NCBI GenBank assembly: GCA_946613885.1
Contig: CAMOGA010000002.1
Span: 1 to 64,000, forward strand
Length of the DNA: 64,000 bases
Reading direction: 5' to 3'
Source: an uncultured Pseudomonadota bacterium
GTDB taxonomy: Bacteria > Pseudomonadota > Alphaproteobacteria > Rs-D84
This document shows positions 37,526-46,713 of this stretch, in pieces. Every line of letters begins with the position of its first letter. Position 1 is the first letter of the stretch. The notes beneath the pieces were generated by a model that had not been told where the DNA came from, did no database searches, and was given only the letters and a program-made list of their open reading frames with translations. The translations under genes and the position numbers were made by a program.

Positions 37526-39145
37526 TTGGCAAAATATGATAATTCTTTCACAGACGAATTAAGACAACGTTTATCATTAGTTGATGTGATTTCCCGTCGT
37601 GTACCACTTGTTAAACGTGGTCAAAATTATTGGGGATGTTGCCCGTTTCATAACGAGAAAACACCATCTTTTTCTGTTAATGAAGACAAAGGTTTTTATC
37701 ATTGTTTTGGATGTCGTGAACATGGTGATATTATATCTTTTGTAATGAAAACTGAAAATATTGACTTCAAAGAAGCAATCAAAGAATTGGCTGATATGGC
37801 TGGGTTAAAATTACCAACATATAAACAAAAAACCCAACAACAAATTGATAACGAAGAAAACTATATAAAAATTACAGAATCTGCATGTAAAATTTATCAA
37901 GATTTATTATTCCAAGATATTGGTAAACATGCATTGGAATACATCAAAAAACGTGGATTTAGCGATGATATGATAAAAAAATATCGTATCGGTTATGCAC
38001 CAAAAAATAATATAATATCTGCAAAATTTAATAATGTAAAAATTGATAAATTAACATCAACTGGTCTTGTTCGTGTTGGCGAATATGGACCATACGATTT
38101 TTTCCGTGATAAATTAATGTTTCCAATATTCAACGCACACGGGCAAATTGTGGCATTTTCTGGGCGTTCATTGGATGGGTCTGAACCAAAATATATAAAT
38201 ACATCTGACACAGAATTATTTCATAAACGTCAAACTATTTTCGGATTTAATTTTGCACGTGATGCAATACATCGTGCGAATCGCAGCATTGTTGTCGAAG
38301 GTCAAATTGATGCGATTCAAATGCAGGTAAATGGATTTGGTGAAACTGTTGCACCACTTGGAACCGCATTAACCGAAGATCATATTGCAATTTTATGTAA
38401 ATCGAATCGTAATATTACATTTTGTTTTGATGGTGATAATGCTGGGCAAAAGGCGGCTATACGTGCGTGCACATTGGTTTTACCATTTTTACGTGATAAT
38501 TCTGACGTTCGATTTGCTTTTGTTTCTGGTGGCAAAGATCCAGATGAAATATTAAAAACACATGGTGTATCTGCCATGAAAAAAATTATTGATGATGCCG
38601 TTCCATTGATTGACTTTTTATGGGAAACTGTTAATAAAAATTATTTAATAAATACCCCAGGTGGCAGAACCCAGGCAGAAAAATTCTTAAAAGATTGTGT
38701 ATCAAAAATTACTGATAAAATTTTTCAAAGTGAAATTGAAAATGAATATAACTCTCGAAAATTCAATCAATGGCATAAATGGAAAAAAACAGAATATAAA
38801 CCAGATATTGAATTACCAGATACAAATCAAATAGATATAAATATCATAAAATCTATTGTTCAAACATATCCTGAAATATCTGAAAAATTTGGTGATTTTT
38901 TAATATCATTAAATATATCATTTGATGAAGATGTTCAAAAAACAACCATGTCATTACAGGATGCTGAAAAATTCATTGTGTCGTTTAAATTACAAAAATA
39001 TATAAAAAAATTAAACGCTGAAAAAATTGAAATTATAAATAATGCATTAAAAAATAATGTTTCTGACCCAGAAATATTAAAAGATATAAACGAAAAAATA
39101 AAAAATGCCAACGATAAACTGGAAAATTTAATGGATAAAAAATAA
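37526..39145 (+). CDS. dnaG: DNA primase (TTG start)
   Basis: DnaG makes RNA primers for replication. Translation starts at TTG directly after the topA stop, with AAAGG upstream, giving MAKYDNSFTDELRQRL. The 539-residue protein has the CHC2 zinc finger (CCPFHNEKTPSF and HCFGCREHG), a TOPRIM core with VVEGQIDAIQMQ and CFDGDNAGQKAA, and a reduced C-terminal helicase-binding region. rpoD, its usual follower, is absent. Confidence 0.96.
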   Translation: MAKYDNSFTDELRQRLSLVDVISRRVPLVKRGQNYWGCCPFHNEKTPSFSVNEDKGFYHCFGCREHGDIISFVMKTENIDFKEAIKELADMAGLKLPTYKQKTQQQIDNEENYIKITESACKIYQDLLFQDIGKHALEYIKKRGFSDDMIKKYRIGYAPKNNIISAKFNNVKIDKLTSTGLVRVGEYGPYDFFRDKLMFPIFNAHGQIVAFSGRSLDGSEPKYINTSDTELFHKRQTIFGFNFARDAIHRANRSIVVEGQIDAIQMQVNGFGETVAPLGTALTEDHIAILCKSNRNITFCFDGDNAGQKAAIRACTLVLPFLRDNSDVRFAFVSGGKDPDEILKTHGVSAMKKIIDDAVPLIDFLWETVNKNYLINTPGGRTQAEKFLKDCVSKITDKIFQSEIENEYNSRKFNQWHKWKKTEYKPDIELPDTNQIDINIIKSIVQTYPEISEKFGDFLISLNISFDEDVQKTTMSLQDAEKFIVSFKLQKYIKKLNAEKIEIINNALKNNVSDPEILKDINEKIKNANDKLENLMDKK

Positions 39146-39220
39146 AAAAAATTACCGGCTTTTTTGATAAAAAAATTCAAAAACACCGGGATTTTTATTT
39201 TTTTTTGTAATTTATAAAAA

Positions 39221-39240
39221 ATACCGGCTTTTTCCGGTAT
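39221..39240. terminator. Bidirectional terminator between dnaG and ychF
   Basis: ATACCGG-CTTTTT-CCGGTAT is flanked by A-rich and T-rich tracts, 10 bp from the ychF stop. It is another member of this genome's ACCGG/CCGGT terminator set. Confidence 0.8.
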
Positions 39241-39250
39241 TTTTTAATTT

Positions 39251-40330
39251 TTATACATTAAACAAGAAATGACATATATCACCATCTTGCATAACATATT
39301 CTTTACCAACCAGACGCATTTTGCCGGCCTCTTTAACTGCAACTTCACCACCATATTCAATATAATCTTTTGGTGAAATTATTTCTGCACGTATAAACCC
39401 ACGTTCAAAATCAGTATGAATTTTACCAGCCGCCTGTGGTGCAGTCATACCCTTAGTTATTGTCCATGCATGGGCTTCTTTGGGACCGACAGTATAAAAA
39501 GTTTGTAATCCCAAAGTATCATACCCAGTATGTATAATTTTATCCAACCCAGATTCATTTAACCCCAGTTCATTTAAAAACATTTTTCGTTCATCTACAT
39601 CGACAATTTGTGCGATTTCCATTTCAATTTTAGATGAAATAATTAACACTGGTGCAACACTTCCAAATTTTTCACGCACTAAATCTGAATATTTATTTCC
39701 ATTTGCGGCACTATCTTCTTCAACATTACACACATAAATTACAGGTTTAGATGTTAATAAATTAAAAGGTTTTGAATCTACATCTGTATCACGTGCAGGA
39801 ATTGATTTTTCCAAATTTGATTTTATCATTTGTGCATCAGATAATAATTTAGCAGCATTTTTATCCAGCCCATGAACTTTTTTTTCTAATTTTTTTATCT
39901 GATTATCTAAACTTTCCATATCTGCCAACATTAATTCAGTTTCAATTGTTTCAATATCAGTTATTGGATCAATTTTTCCATTAACATGAACAATATCATC
40001 ATTTTCAAAACAACGAACAACATGAATAATTGCATCTGTTTCCAAGATATTTGATAAAAATTTATTTCCCAGACCTTCACCTGTTGATGCACCTTTGACA
40101 AGACCGGCAATATCAACAATTTCCAATTGTGTTGGTATAATTCTTTCTGCGCCGGCAACACGTGCTAAATTATGCAACGTTGCATCTGGTACAACAACAC
40201 GACCAGTATTTGGTTCAATTGTACAAAATGGATAATTTTGCGCATCTGCCGCCGCACTTTGTGTTAACGCATTAAATAAAGTAGATTTTCCAACATTTGG
40301 TAATCCTACAATTCCACAATTAAATCCCAT
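39251..40330 (-). CDS. ychF: Redox-regulated ATPase YchF/OLA1
   Basis: YchF is a TRAFAC-class P-loop protein that prefers ATP and binds ribosomes. The 359-residue protein has GLPNVGKSTLFNALT (Walker A, about 8-22), the DIAGLVKGASTGEGLGNKF switch region and a C-terminal TGS-like domain ending YVMQDGDICHFLFNV. pth, its frequent neighbour, is absent. Confidence 0.97.
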   Translation of the reverse strand: MGFNCGIVGLPNVGKSTLFNALTQSAAADAQNYPFCTIEPNTGRVVVPDATLHNLARVAGAERIIPTQLEIVDIAGLVKGASTGEGLGNKFLSNILETDAIIHVVRCFENDDIVHVNGKIDPITDIETIETELMLADMESLDNQIKKLEKKVHGLDKNAAKLLSDAQMIKSNLEKSIPARDTDVDSKPFNLLTSKPVIYVCNVEEDSAANGNKYSDLVREKFGSVAPVLIISSKIEMEIAQIVDVDERKMFLNELGLNESGLDKIIHTGYDTLGLQTFYTVGPKEAHAWTITKGMTAPQAAGKIHTDFERGFIRAEIISPKDYIEYGGEVAVKEAGKMRLVGKEYVMQDGDICHFLFNV

Positions 40331-40400
40331 ATCTTTTCACCAATTATATTGTTTTTTGTTTTATTTTTATTTATTATATACACATATAACAGGTTTAAAT

Positions 40401-41090
40401 ATGTCATACCTTTGGCAAGAATTCAATATAAAAACGTTTACTGCGGAAACTTTGGTTTTCCGTGATGGTATTTTTTGTAAAGAATTATCTGATTATACGT
40501 GTGCAAGTTGTGATAACAACACAATAACTATTAATAAAACAATAAAAATACCGGTACATATTATATATATTGGTGAAATTGCAGATAATATAAATTTAAA
40601 TATAAATATTATCGCACCAGATACAAAAATCATAATGACAAATAAAACAGTATGTAAAAAACCGGCTTTTTTTAACATTTTTATTAAAAATTTCGGTAAA
40701 AACAGTGTGTTTGATGGCAAAATTATTGTTAAAAATCATAATTCATTAAAAATAAGTGTGTTGGCCGAACATTTATGCGAAAATACCGGTATTTTTGTAA
40801 AAACACGTGTGGCAGCATATAAAAATTCAGAAACTATATTAACCGGCAGTGCGATAATAGGCAAAAATATCCCCAATTGTGATTCAGATGTTTCTTTTAC
40901 GGTTATGGCCGATGAAAATGCAAAAATAACGATGAAACCAATGCAGTATATAAAATCTGTTCCAGAATCTGCAAAACATTCTGCATCAGTATATAAACCA
41001 AATAATAATCAAATTAATTATTTACGAACATCAGGTTTGGGAACTATTGAAATAAAACAGGTCTTAGAAAACGCATTTTTGGAAGAATAA
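40401..41090 (+). CDS. Reduced SufD/SufB-like protein
   Basis: The start at MSYLWQEFN (40401) gives about 229 residues. The C-terminal half resembles the SufBD core: a segment equivalent to SufD's dAK-PqLEI-DDV-sHGA region reads AKITMKPMQYIKSVPESAKH, followed by NYLRTSGLGTIEIKQVLENAFL, which fits SufD's FYLRSRGi-eA-lL-aF. Full SufD is about 430 residues, and the conserved HGA reads HSA. No other suf gene is adjacent. It may be a shrunken SufD of a minimal Fe-S system or a diverged paralogue. The family call is by eye. Confidence 0.55.
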   Translation: MSYLWQEFNIKTFTAETLVFRDGIFCKELSDYTCASCDNNTITINKTIKIPVHIIYIGEIADNINLNINIIAPDTKIIMTNKTVCKKPAFFNIFIKNFGKNSVFDGKIIVKNHNSLKISVLAEHLCENTGIFVKTRVAAYKNSETILTGSAIIGKNIPNCDSDVSFTVMADENAKITMKPMQYIKSVPESAKHSASVYKPNNNQINYLRTSGLGTIEIKQVLENAFLEE

Positions 41091-41095
41091 AAAAA

Positions 41096-41116
41096 ATACC
41101 CGAATAAATCGGGTAT
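41096..41116. terminator. Bidirectional terminator between the SufD-like gene and rpmJ
   Basis: ATACCCGA-ATAAA-TCGGGTAT with A/T-rich flanks starts 5 bp after the stop at 41090. Confidence 0.75.
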
Positions 41117-41140
41117 AAAAAATATTATGCAACAACAGCA

Positions 41141-41275
41141 TTATTTTTTCTTGAAACCCTGTTTTGCCTTTAATTTAGGATTAGAAGGGTCAATCAATAT
41201 AACCTGTTTTCCACGGCGAATTTGTTTAATGTTTCCACGTTTTTTCCAGGCCTTTAATGAACTTAAAAATTTCAT
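41141..41275 (-). CDS. rpmJ: 50S ribosomal protein bL36 (zinc-ligand-free form)
   Basis: A 44-residue frame, MKFLSSLKAWKKRGNIKQIR onward, ending KLKAKQGFKKK. It matches the longer bL36 form (type B, YkgO-like) of alphaproteobacteria: MKxxxSLKxxKKR, a central basic-hydrophobic strand, and NPxxKAxQG. None of the zinc-binding Cys/His of the C+ form is present, so it is the zinc-independent type. It is monocistronic and converges on the terminator at 41096. Confidence 0.85.
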   Translation of the reverse strand: MKFLSSLKAWKKRGNIKQIRRGKQVILIDPSNPKLKAKQGFKKK

Positions 41276-41536
41276 GTCTAAATCCTTTTTACCGAACGAT
41301 TATAAACCAATTTTATAAAAAATCAAATAATTATTATATTTAATTGTTATTTTTATTGTGCCTGTTGATTATATTAAAAACTTTTTTAAACAAATACTAA
41401 ACAAATTTTCAACAAAAAAATCCAATATTTCCGGTATTTTTATAAAAATGTTGAATTTTTACGATAAATAATAAACATGTTGAAAAAACACAAATTTTTC
41501 ATATTTTAAACATTTTTACAGATTTTTACTTTTCAC

Positions 41537-41565
41537 TTGTTGAAAAAAGTTGAAATTGTTATAAT
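41537..41565 (+). promoter_or_regulatory. Putative promoter of the virB3-virB4 operon
   Basis: TTGTTG (41537-41542) and TATAAT (41560-41565) are 17 bp apart, 20 bp before the virB3 start. The -35 overlaps one of four TGTTGAA-type motifs in the 310-bp gene-free stretch 41276-41585. Confidence 0.5.
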
Positions 41566-41585
41566 TAAAACATCAGGAGGGAATT

Positions 41586-41885
41586 TTGAAACAAAAAGTC
41601 CTAAAAGCTTTGGCAAATCCGCCACGTATATTCTATGTGCCATATACATTGGCGGTGTTAAACTTTTTATTATGGTTTATGGTTTTTGTTGTTTCTATGA
41701 TTGTTTTTATAATTTTACCACCTCACGAGATACCTATTTGGTTTGCTTTGGCTTTTTTAGGAATTGTATCATTAACACATTCTATATTGGCTTTTTATTC
41801 AAAACAAGACCCACAAATATCACAATTAATATTATCTTCGTTTAACGTATTTAAAAATAAAATACCTAAAAGGTTAATCGTATAA
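41586..41885 (+). CDS. virB3: Type IV secretion protein VirB3 (TTG start)
   Basis: VirB3 is a small inner-membrane component that associates with the VirB4 ATPase. The 99-residue protein has two adjacent hydrophobic segments (about 20-42 and 48-68) preceded by KALANPPRIFYVPYT, typical of the family. It starts at TTG after a strong CAGGAGGG. It is 3 bp from virB4, matching the virB3-virB4 order conserved in Rickettsiales-type systems. Confidence 0.85.
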   Translation: MKQKVLKALANPPRIFYVPYTLAVLNFLLWFMVFVVSMIVFIILPPHEIPIWFALAFLGIVSLTHSILAFYSKQDPQISQLILSSFNVFKNKIPKRLIV

Positions 41886-41888
41886 AAA

Positions 41889-44303
41889 ATGGAAAAATTA
41901 TTTAGTTATTTTGCCGGTAATAATGATTCAATGATATTGACATTGACAATAATTGCGATGTCTGTGTTATTGGTGTTTATTGTTTTATTGATATATATTC
42001 CAACGATAATAAAGAAAATTTTCCCAAATTTTGGTTATACAAAATATTCAGATTATTTACCTTTTGATAATGTTTTTTCTGACCACAGTTTATCTATCAA
42101 AGACGGATCATTGGTTCGTGTATATAAAATACGTGGTATTCAAACAAATATTATGGATAATGAAAATTTAGAAAAAATGTTGGATTTACGTACACAATTA
42201 TTTAATCGAATCCAAGATCCTGATGTTTATTTAAGATTTTTTACAATTCGTGATTTTGTTGATGAAAAAACAGATTATGAATTTAATCAACCTGTATTAC
42301 AGAAGATATATGATAAATGGAATAATCAGGGATTAAAAATTTATAATAATTCTTATTATGTTGTGATATCTGTGCATGGACAAAATAATCGTGAAAAATT
42401 AAATCAATATTGTAATTATATTGAATCAATATTATCTGCATATAAACCAGAATTATTAAAAAATGAAAACACAGATAATATGGCAACTTTTTTTGGTAGA
42501 ATTTTATCACCTGTATCAAAACCGGTAATAAAAACATGTGATAATAATATATCTAGTAATGTGACTGTTGACGAGGTTGAATTTCAAAAAAATGGTATTA
42601 TTGAATATACCAGTGGTGATACAACATATTATGCATCTGCGATGTCTTTTAAAACATCGCCAGATTACATGGATGAAGAATTTTTTGATACAATATCAAC
42701 TATACAATGTGAAATGATATGTATGAACGGTTTTCATATATTACAATCTGGGGATATTGAAACAGTATTACGGCAACATAAATCAACAATAACTGATGAA
42801 AGTGCAGAATCTACATTGGAACAAATTGGTGAGGCACAATCACAAATGGATGAAAATATCACTGGTACGCAAACATTGGTTGATTATTATCCTTTATTTA
42901 TGTTGTTTGGTAAAGATATAGATGAATTAAATAAATCTGTGGATGAATTTAAAAAGATATGTGCATCTTTTGGTGTATCACCTGTGGTTGAAAGATTTGC
43001 GTCACGTGTTTCATTTTTTTCACAATTACCGGGGTTTGACGTATTTCCACGTGTGTTTAAAATGTTATCAAAAACTGCTGCGACCAGTATACCTTTGTCA
43101 TCGATGCCACATGGTGTTAAAAATTCTGATTGGGGTCCTGGACCATTGGTTGTTTTTCCAACTGCCCAGGGAACACCATATCAATTTCAATTTCATGTAT
43201 CTGATAAACCGGCTGCGGTTGGACATACATTAACAATTGGTCCAACGGGTGGCGGTAAAACAACATTGTTTTCATTTTTAATATCACAATCTTTGCGTCA
43301 TCAAAAATTAAAGGCATTTTTCTTTGACAGAAACAAAGGTGCAGAAATATTTACATTGGCAATCGGTGGTAAATATATCACAATGAACGGTAAAGAAAAA
43401 GATGCCAGTAAAGATATGTTTTTAACACGATTAAATCCATTAAAAATGCCAGACAGTGCATCAAATCGTGCATTTTTACGTCGGTGGTTTTCAATTATAA
43501 CCGGACAAAACGATGTTGAATCTATGGATGAAATTGCACGTGCAGTATCTGTTAATTTTGATTATTTATCTGATAAAGACAGATTATTAAAAAATTTGTA
43601 TGAAAGTTGTTTTTCATCATCTGGTAAAATGCGTGGTGAATTAAAAAAATGGATAGATCCTTTGCAATACGGTGATATATTTAATGAAGAAAATGATACA
43701 TTGGATTTAAATGCGCGTTTAACAACATTTGATTTTACTGAAATTTTACAAGATGAAATATTGGCACCATCTGTTATATCGTATATTTTACACAGAATAA
43801 ATAATATTACTGTATCCGGCGGAAATCCGTCATTAATCATGATTGATGAAACTGCGCCTATGTTGGAAAATAAAATGTTCCGTGATAATTTTATCGCAGG
43901 ATTACAAGAAGGTCGTAAAAATCGTCAGGCATACATGGTTGCATTTCAACGTGCAAATGTTTTGGATAAACTGGGTATTGGTGATGTTGTTCGTGGTCAG
44001 GCACAAACTGTTCTGTTTTTCCGCAATCCTGCCGCGGATGTATCTGATTATGAAAAATGGAATTTAAATCCATTGGAAATGGCTTTTATTAAGGGTCAGG
44101 CATATCCGAATTTAAAACGTGCAGTATTATTATCACGTCCTGTAAATGGTGAATCTGTAATTTTAAATACAGAACTGGGCGGATTGGGTAATATGTTGCG
44201 TTTATTTGAATCAGGACGGTCATCGGTTTTATTGGCCGAAGAATTATATCAAAATTATGGAAATAATTTTGTTGATGAATACCTTAAAAAACAAAAAGAG
44301 TAA
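41889..44303 (+). CDS. virB4: Type IV secretion/conjugation ATPase VirB4
   Basis: VirB4 energises assembly and substrate transfer of type IV secretion systems. The 804-residue protein has an N-terminal hydrophobic segment (about 15-40), the CagE/TrbE/VirB domain, Walker A GPTGGGKTTLFSF (about 451-463), Walker B LIMIDETAP (about 650) and the conserved C-terminal FQRANVLDKLG and QTVLFFRNPAADVSDY segments. No other core VirB genes are in the window; the following genes encode secreted HExxH proteins. Confidence 0.95.
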   Translation: MEKLFSYFAGNNDSMILTLTIIAMSVLLVFIVLLIYIPTIIKKIFPNFGYTKYSDYLPFDNVFSDHSLSIKDGSLVRVYKIRGIQTNIMDNENLEKMLDLRTQLFNRIQDPDVYLRFFTIRDFVDEKTDYEFNQPVLQKIYDKWNNQGLKIYNNSYYVVISVHGQNNREKLNQYCNYIESILSAYKPELLKNENTDNMATFFGRILSPVSKPVIKTCDNNISSNVTVDEVEFQKNGIIEYTSGDTTYYASAMSFKTSPDYMDEEFFDTISTIQCEMICMNGFHILQSGDIETVLRQHKSTITDESAESTLEQIGEAQSQMDENITGTQTLVDYYPLFMLFGKDIDELNKSVDEFKKICASFGVSPVVERFASRVSFFSQLPGFDVFPRVFKMLSKTAATSIPLSSMPHGVKNSDWGPGPLVVFPTAQGTPYQFQFHVSDKPAAVGHTLTIGPTGGGKTTLFSFLISQSLRHQKLKAFFFDRNKGAEIFTLAIGGKYITMNGKEKDASKDMFLTRLNPLKMPDSASNRAFLRRWFSIITGQNDVESMDEIARAVSVNFDYLSDKDRLLKNLYESCFSSSGKMRGELKKWIDPLQYGDIFNEENDTLDLNARLTTFDFTEILQDEILAPSVISYILHRINNITVSGGNPSLIMIDETAPMLENKMFRDNFIAGLQEGRKNRQAYMVAFQRANVLDKLGIGDVVRGQAQTVLFFRNPAADVSDYEKWNLNPLEMAFIKGQAYPNLKRAVLLSRPVNGESVILNTELGGLGNMLRLFESGRSSVLLAEELYQNYGNNFVDEYLKKQKE

Positions 44304-44306
44304 AAA

Positions 44307-44945
44307 ATGTTAAGAAAAATTTATTTTTTAATTCTTACGATTTTACCAAATGTTTTATTTGCATTTGATTGTTCACAGTTTAAATATGATGCAGATGTTG
44401 ATATTAAATTAAAAGTTAATGATACTGTTATTCAACAATCTGATGAAAAATTGGTTGGAAAATTGGGATATACCCAACCGCAAATATCTTATAATATTTT
44501 CTCACACACAGTCATGATACCAGTGGAAGATGGAAATTGTATATCTTTACGTGGTATGGATATAGAAATTAACGAAGATTATGATATTATTATTGATAAA
44601 ATATTAAAAGAAAAATCTTGCGCATATAATATTGTTTATGAACACGAACAAGATCATGTTAATGTTTATAAAAATGTTATAAAAGATAATATCGATAGTA
44701 TAAAAAAATCGATATCAAATGAATTAAAAAACTTTGAACCTATTTTTATAGAAAATAACAGCGAAATACCAGATTATTCTGATATAGTGGTTAATAATAA
44801 TTTTGTTAGACAAACAATATCAAATATTATGAATAAATTTGAAACAGAAAATAAAAAAATAGATGAACGTGGTGATGTCTATAATATTTGGAAATGTGAA
44901 GATTTTTATCAAGATATGAAAAATTCTGATTTGGTCATAGATTAA
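44307..44945 (+). CDS. Secreted putative zinc metallopeptidase, paralogue 1, in the virB3-virB4 operon
   Basis: The 212-residue protein has a signal peptide (about 1-19, ending LFAFDC) and a YEHEQDHVNVY segment with an HExxH zinc-protease motif at 113-117. Like its neighbour (44948-45568) it contains the pattern Cys-x-Tyr-Asn, then HE-x-[DE]-H, Tyr, VI-x-DN. It lies 3 bp after virB4 and 2 bp before its paralogue. The motif suggests a periplasmic or secreted peptidase such as a wall-remodelling accessory of the secretion system. No named family is certain; DUF922-like proteins are a loose comparison. Confidence 0.75.
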   Translation: MLRKIYFLILTILPNVLFAFDCSQFKYDADVDIKLKVNDTVIQQSDEKLVGKLGYTQPQISYNIFSHTVMIPVEDGNCISLRGMDIEINEDYDIIIDKILKEKSCAYNIVYEHEQDHVNVYKNVIKDNIDSIKKSISNELKNFEPIFIENNSEIPDYSDIVVNNNFVRQTISNIMNKFETENKKIDERGDVYNIWKCEDFYQDMKNSDLVID

Positions 44946-44947
44946 AA

Positions 44948-45568
44948 ATGAAATATATATTTTCTATTTTTTTATCATTATTTGTTTTTAATGCGTTTGG
45001 TATGGATGATTGTTTAAATTATAAATTAAATCCAACAATAAATATAAAAACACCAACATGGCAAAAAAGTGTAGTTCAACCGTTAAAAAAAATGGAAATT
45101 TTACATGGCGAAGTTATTGCAACATTGACCGATGAATTTGAAATAACTGGGGATATCACACCAATAGAAGATGGTTTTTGTGTTGCTTTGAAAAACATAG
45201 ATGCTTTGATTGGTTATTCTGATTTTTTGGTCCAAATAGATATATCACACAAACCTGATAGTTGTTCATACAATGCGATTTTACAACACGAAGACGAACA
45301 TATTCGTGCATATTTATCGGTTATCGAAGATAATCAATATTTGATTGAACAATCTGTAAAATCTGCGGCTGAATCAATTGTGCCAGTATTTGTTCATAAT
45401 GAAAAAGATATTGAATCTGCCATTGATAAATTAAACAATGAATTGCAAAACCATCCAGATATTATTTTATTAAAACAACAAATACATGCAGCCGAAGAAA
45501 TTCGTAATAAACATGTTGATTTAAATGATACAGGCGAAACATTAAAGAAATGTTTTGAACAGATTTGA
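44948..45568 (+). CDS. Secreted putative zinc metallopeptidase, paralogue 2, in the virB3-virB4 operon
   Basis: The 206-residue protein has a signal peptide (1-18, FNAFG), an early Cys (MDDC) shared with paralogue 1, and an LQHEDEHIRAY segment with HEDEH at 114-118. The surrounding CSYNAIL and VIEDN match the upstream gene, although overall identity by eye is low, suggesting an old duplication. Downstream is a helical region. It ends the virB3-virB4 operon, converging on lrgB with a short gap and no clear terminator. Confidence 0.75.
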   Translation: MKYIFSIFLSLFVFNAFGMDDCLNYKLNPTINIKTPTWQKSVVQPLKKMEILHGEVIATLTDEFEITGDITPIEDGFCVALKNIDALIGYSDFLVQIDISHKPDSCSYNAILQHEDEHIRAYLSVIEDNQYLIEQSVKSAAESIVPVFVHNEKDIESAIDKLNNELQNHPDIILLKQQIHAAEEIRNKHVDLNDTGETLKKCFEQI

Positions 45569-45602
45569 CAATTATACAAATGTAAAAAATCTTAATTAGT
45601 TT

Positions 45603-46301
45603 TTATCCGAAATAAAACCATACCGCAATTGGGGCAATAACGGCAGTCATCAGACCAGATAATACGATTGCCAATGAACTGAAAGAACCTTCTATTTTTC
45701 CCATTTCCATGGCTTTGACAGTACCTGCGGCATGTGAAGCGTTTCCGATTGCCAAACCACGTGATATTTGATTTTTTATATTCATCCATTTACATAATTT
45801 ATCACTGACCGATGCACCCAGAATACCTGTGATAATTACGGCGGACACAGTCAAAGAAACCATACCACCCAATTTTTCAGTAATCCCAATTGCCAGTGCA
45901 GTTGTCACAGATATAGATACCAATGATCGTGCAATAACATCTGATAACCCGAACAATATAACCAATATACATATTGATAACACAGATGCCATAACTCCAA
46001 CCAGCATCGCAAATAAAATTGATAAAATATGTTTTTTTAATAATGGTAATTGACGATACATTGGAACTGCAAAACATACAGTCACAGGAACCAGAAAATA
46101 AGTTAAATATTTTGCTGTGTTATTATACGTGTTATATGGAATTTTAAAAGACAATAATATTGCAATAACAAACATTGTTCCTAAAAACAAAGGTGTAGTA
46201 AACGGATTTGGCCATTTTTTGTTGATAACAGTTGCCAATATAAACATTGCAATTGTAATAACAATACCAAAGTAAGTTGAATTAGTAATCAAATTAATCA
46301 T
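45603..46301 (-). CDS. lrgB: LrgB/CidB family membrane protein
   Basis: LrgB-type proteins act with LrgA holin-like partners and influence murein hydrolase activity or metabolite export. The 232-residue polytopic protein has the family's ALAIGITEKLGG and GNASHAAGTVKAMEMG motifs. It overlaps lrgA by 4 bp. Activity in this organism is inferred from family knowledge. Confidence 0.93.
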   Translation of the reverse strand: MINLITNSTYFGIVITIAMFILATVINKKWPNPFTTPLFLGTMFVIAILLSFKIPYNTYNNTAKYLTYFLVPVTVCFAVPMYRQLPLLKKHILSILFAMLVGVMASVLSICILVILFGLSDVIARSLVSISVTTALAIGITEKLGGMVSLTVSAVIITGILGASVSDKLCKWMNIKNQISRGLAIGNASHAAGTVKAMEMGKIEGSFSSLAIVLSGLMTAVIAPIAVWFYFG

Positions 46302-46657
46302 TTTTTATTCCGTTTATTTTTATCCAGAAAATAATCTGCGGTTTTACCAGTTATAACCATTGTCACAAAATAAGCCGCCACTAATAATAAAACTAAATAA
46401 TACCAAATATCTGAAATTTGTGGCCATATATCAATAACCGCAACCGCAGGCGCAATAAAAAACAAAGCCATAACACTGTGAAACCAATCTGCAACATCTG
46501 ATACCCACGCCAATTTAACTATACCGGTCCATAACGCAATAAATAATAATAATAACCCATAAATACTGCCAGCGATAGGCAATGGTATAAAATATTCACA
46601 AACTTCGCCTAAAAAAACGAAAATCAAAATAATCATAAATTGAAATAAATATTTCAT
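46298..46657 (-). CDS. lrgA: LrgA/CidA holin-like membrane protein
   Basis: The 119-residue protein has four hydrophobic segments and the family's LPLPIAGSIYGLLLLF-type motif (FIPLPIAGSIYGLLL, about 23-37), then the FFIAPAVAVID segment. It is co-transcribed with lrgB. The start at 46657 follows GAGGGA; a TATAAT (46683-46678) upstream on the minus strand may be its -10. Confidence 0.92.
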   Translation of the reverse strand: MKYLFQFMIILIFVFLGEVCEYFIPLPIAGSIYGLLLLFIALWTGIVKLAWVSDVADWFHSVMALFFIAPAVAVIDIWPQISDIWYYLVLLLVAAYFVTMVITGKTADYFLDKNKRNKK

Positions 46658-46713
46658 ACAATCCCTCGCTGTTTTTGATTATATATAAAAACGTATTTTT
46701 TGAAAAGTTTTTT

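Noticed and set aside
41127..41318. Plus-strand 63-codon frame
   Set aside because: It is the antisense shadow of rpmJ, which has a convincing protein match on the minus strand.
44307..45568. VirB5- or VirB7-type pilus components after virB4
   Set aside because: The HExxH motifs, length and paralogy do not fit those families, and no lipobox is present.
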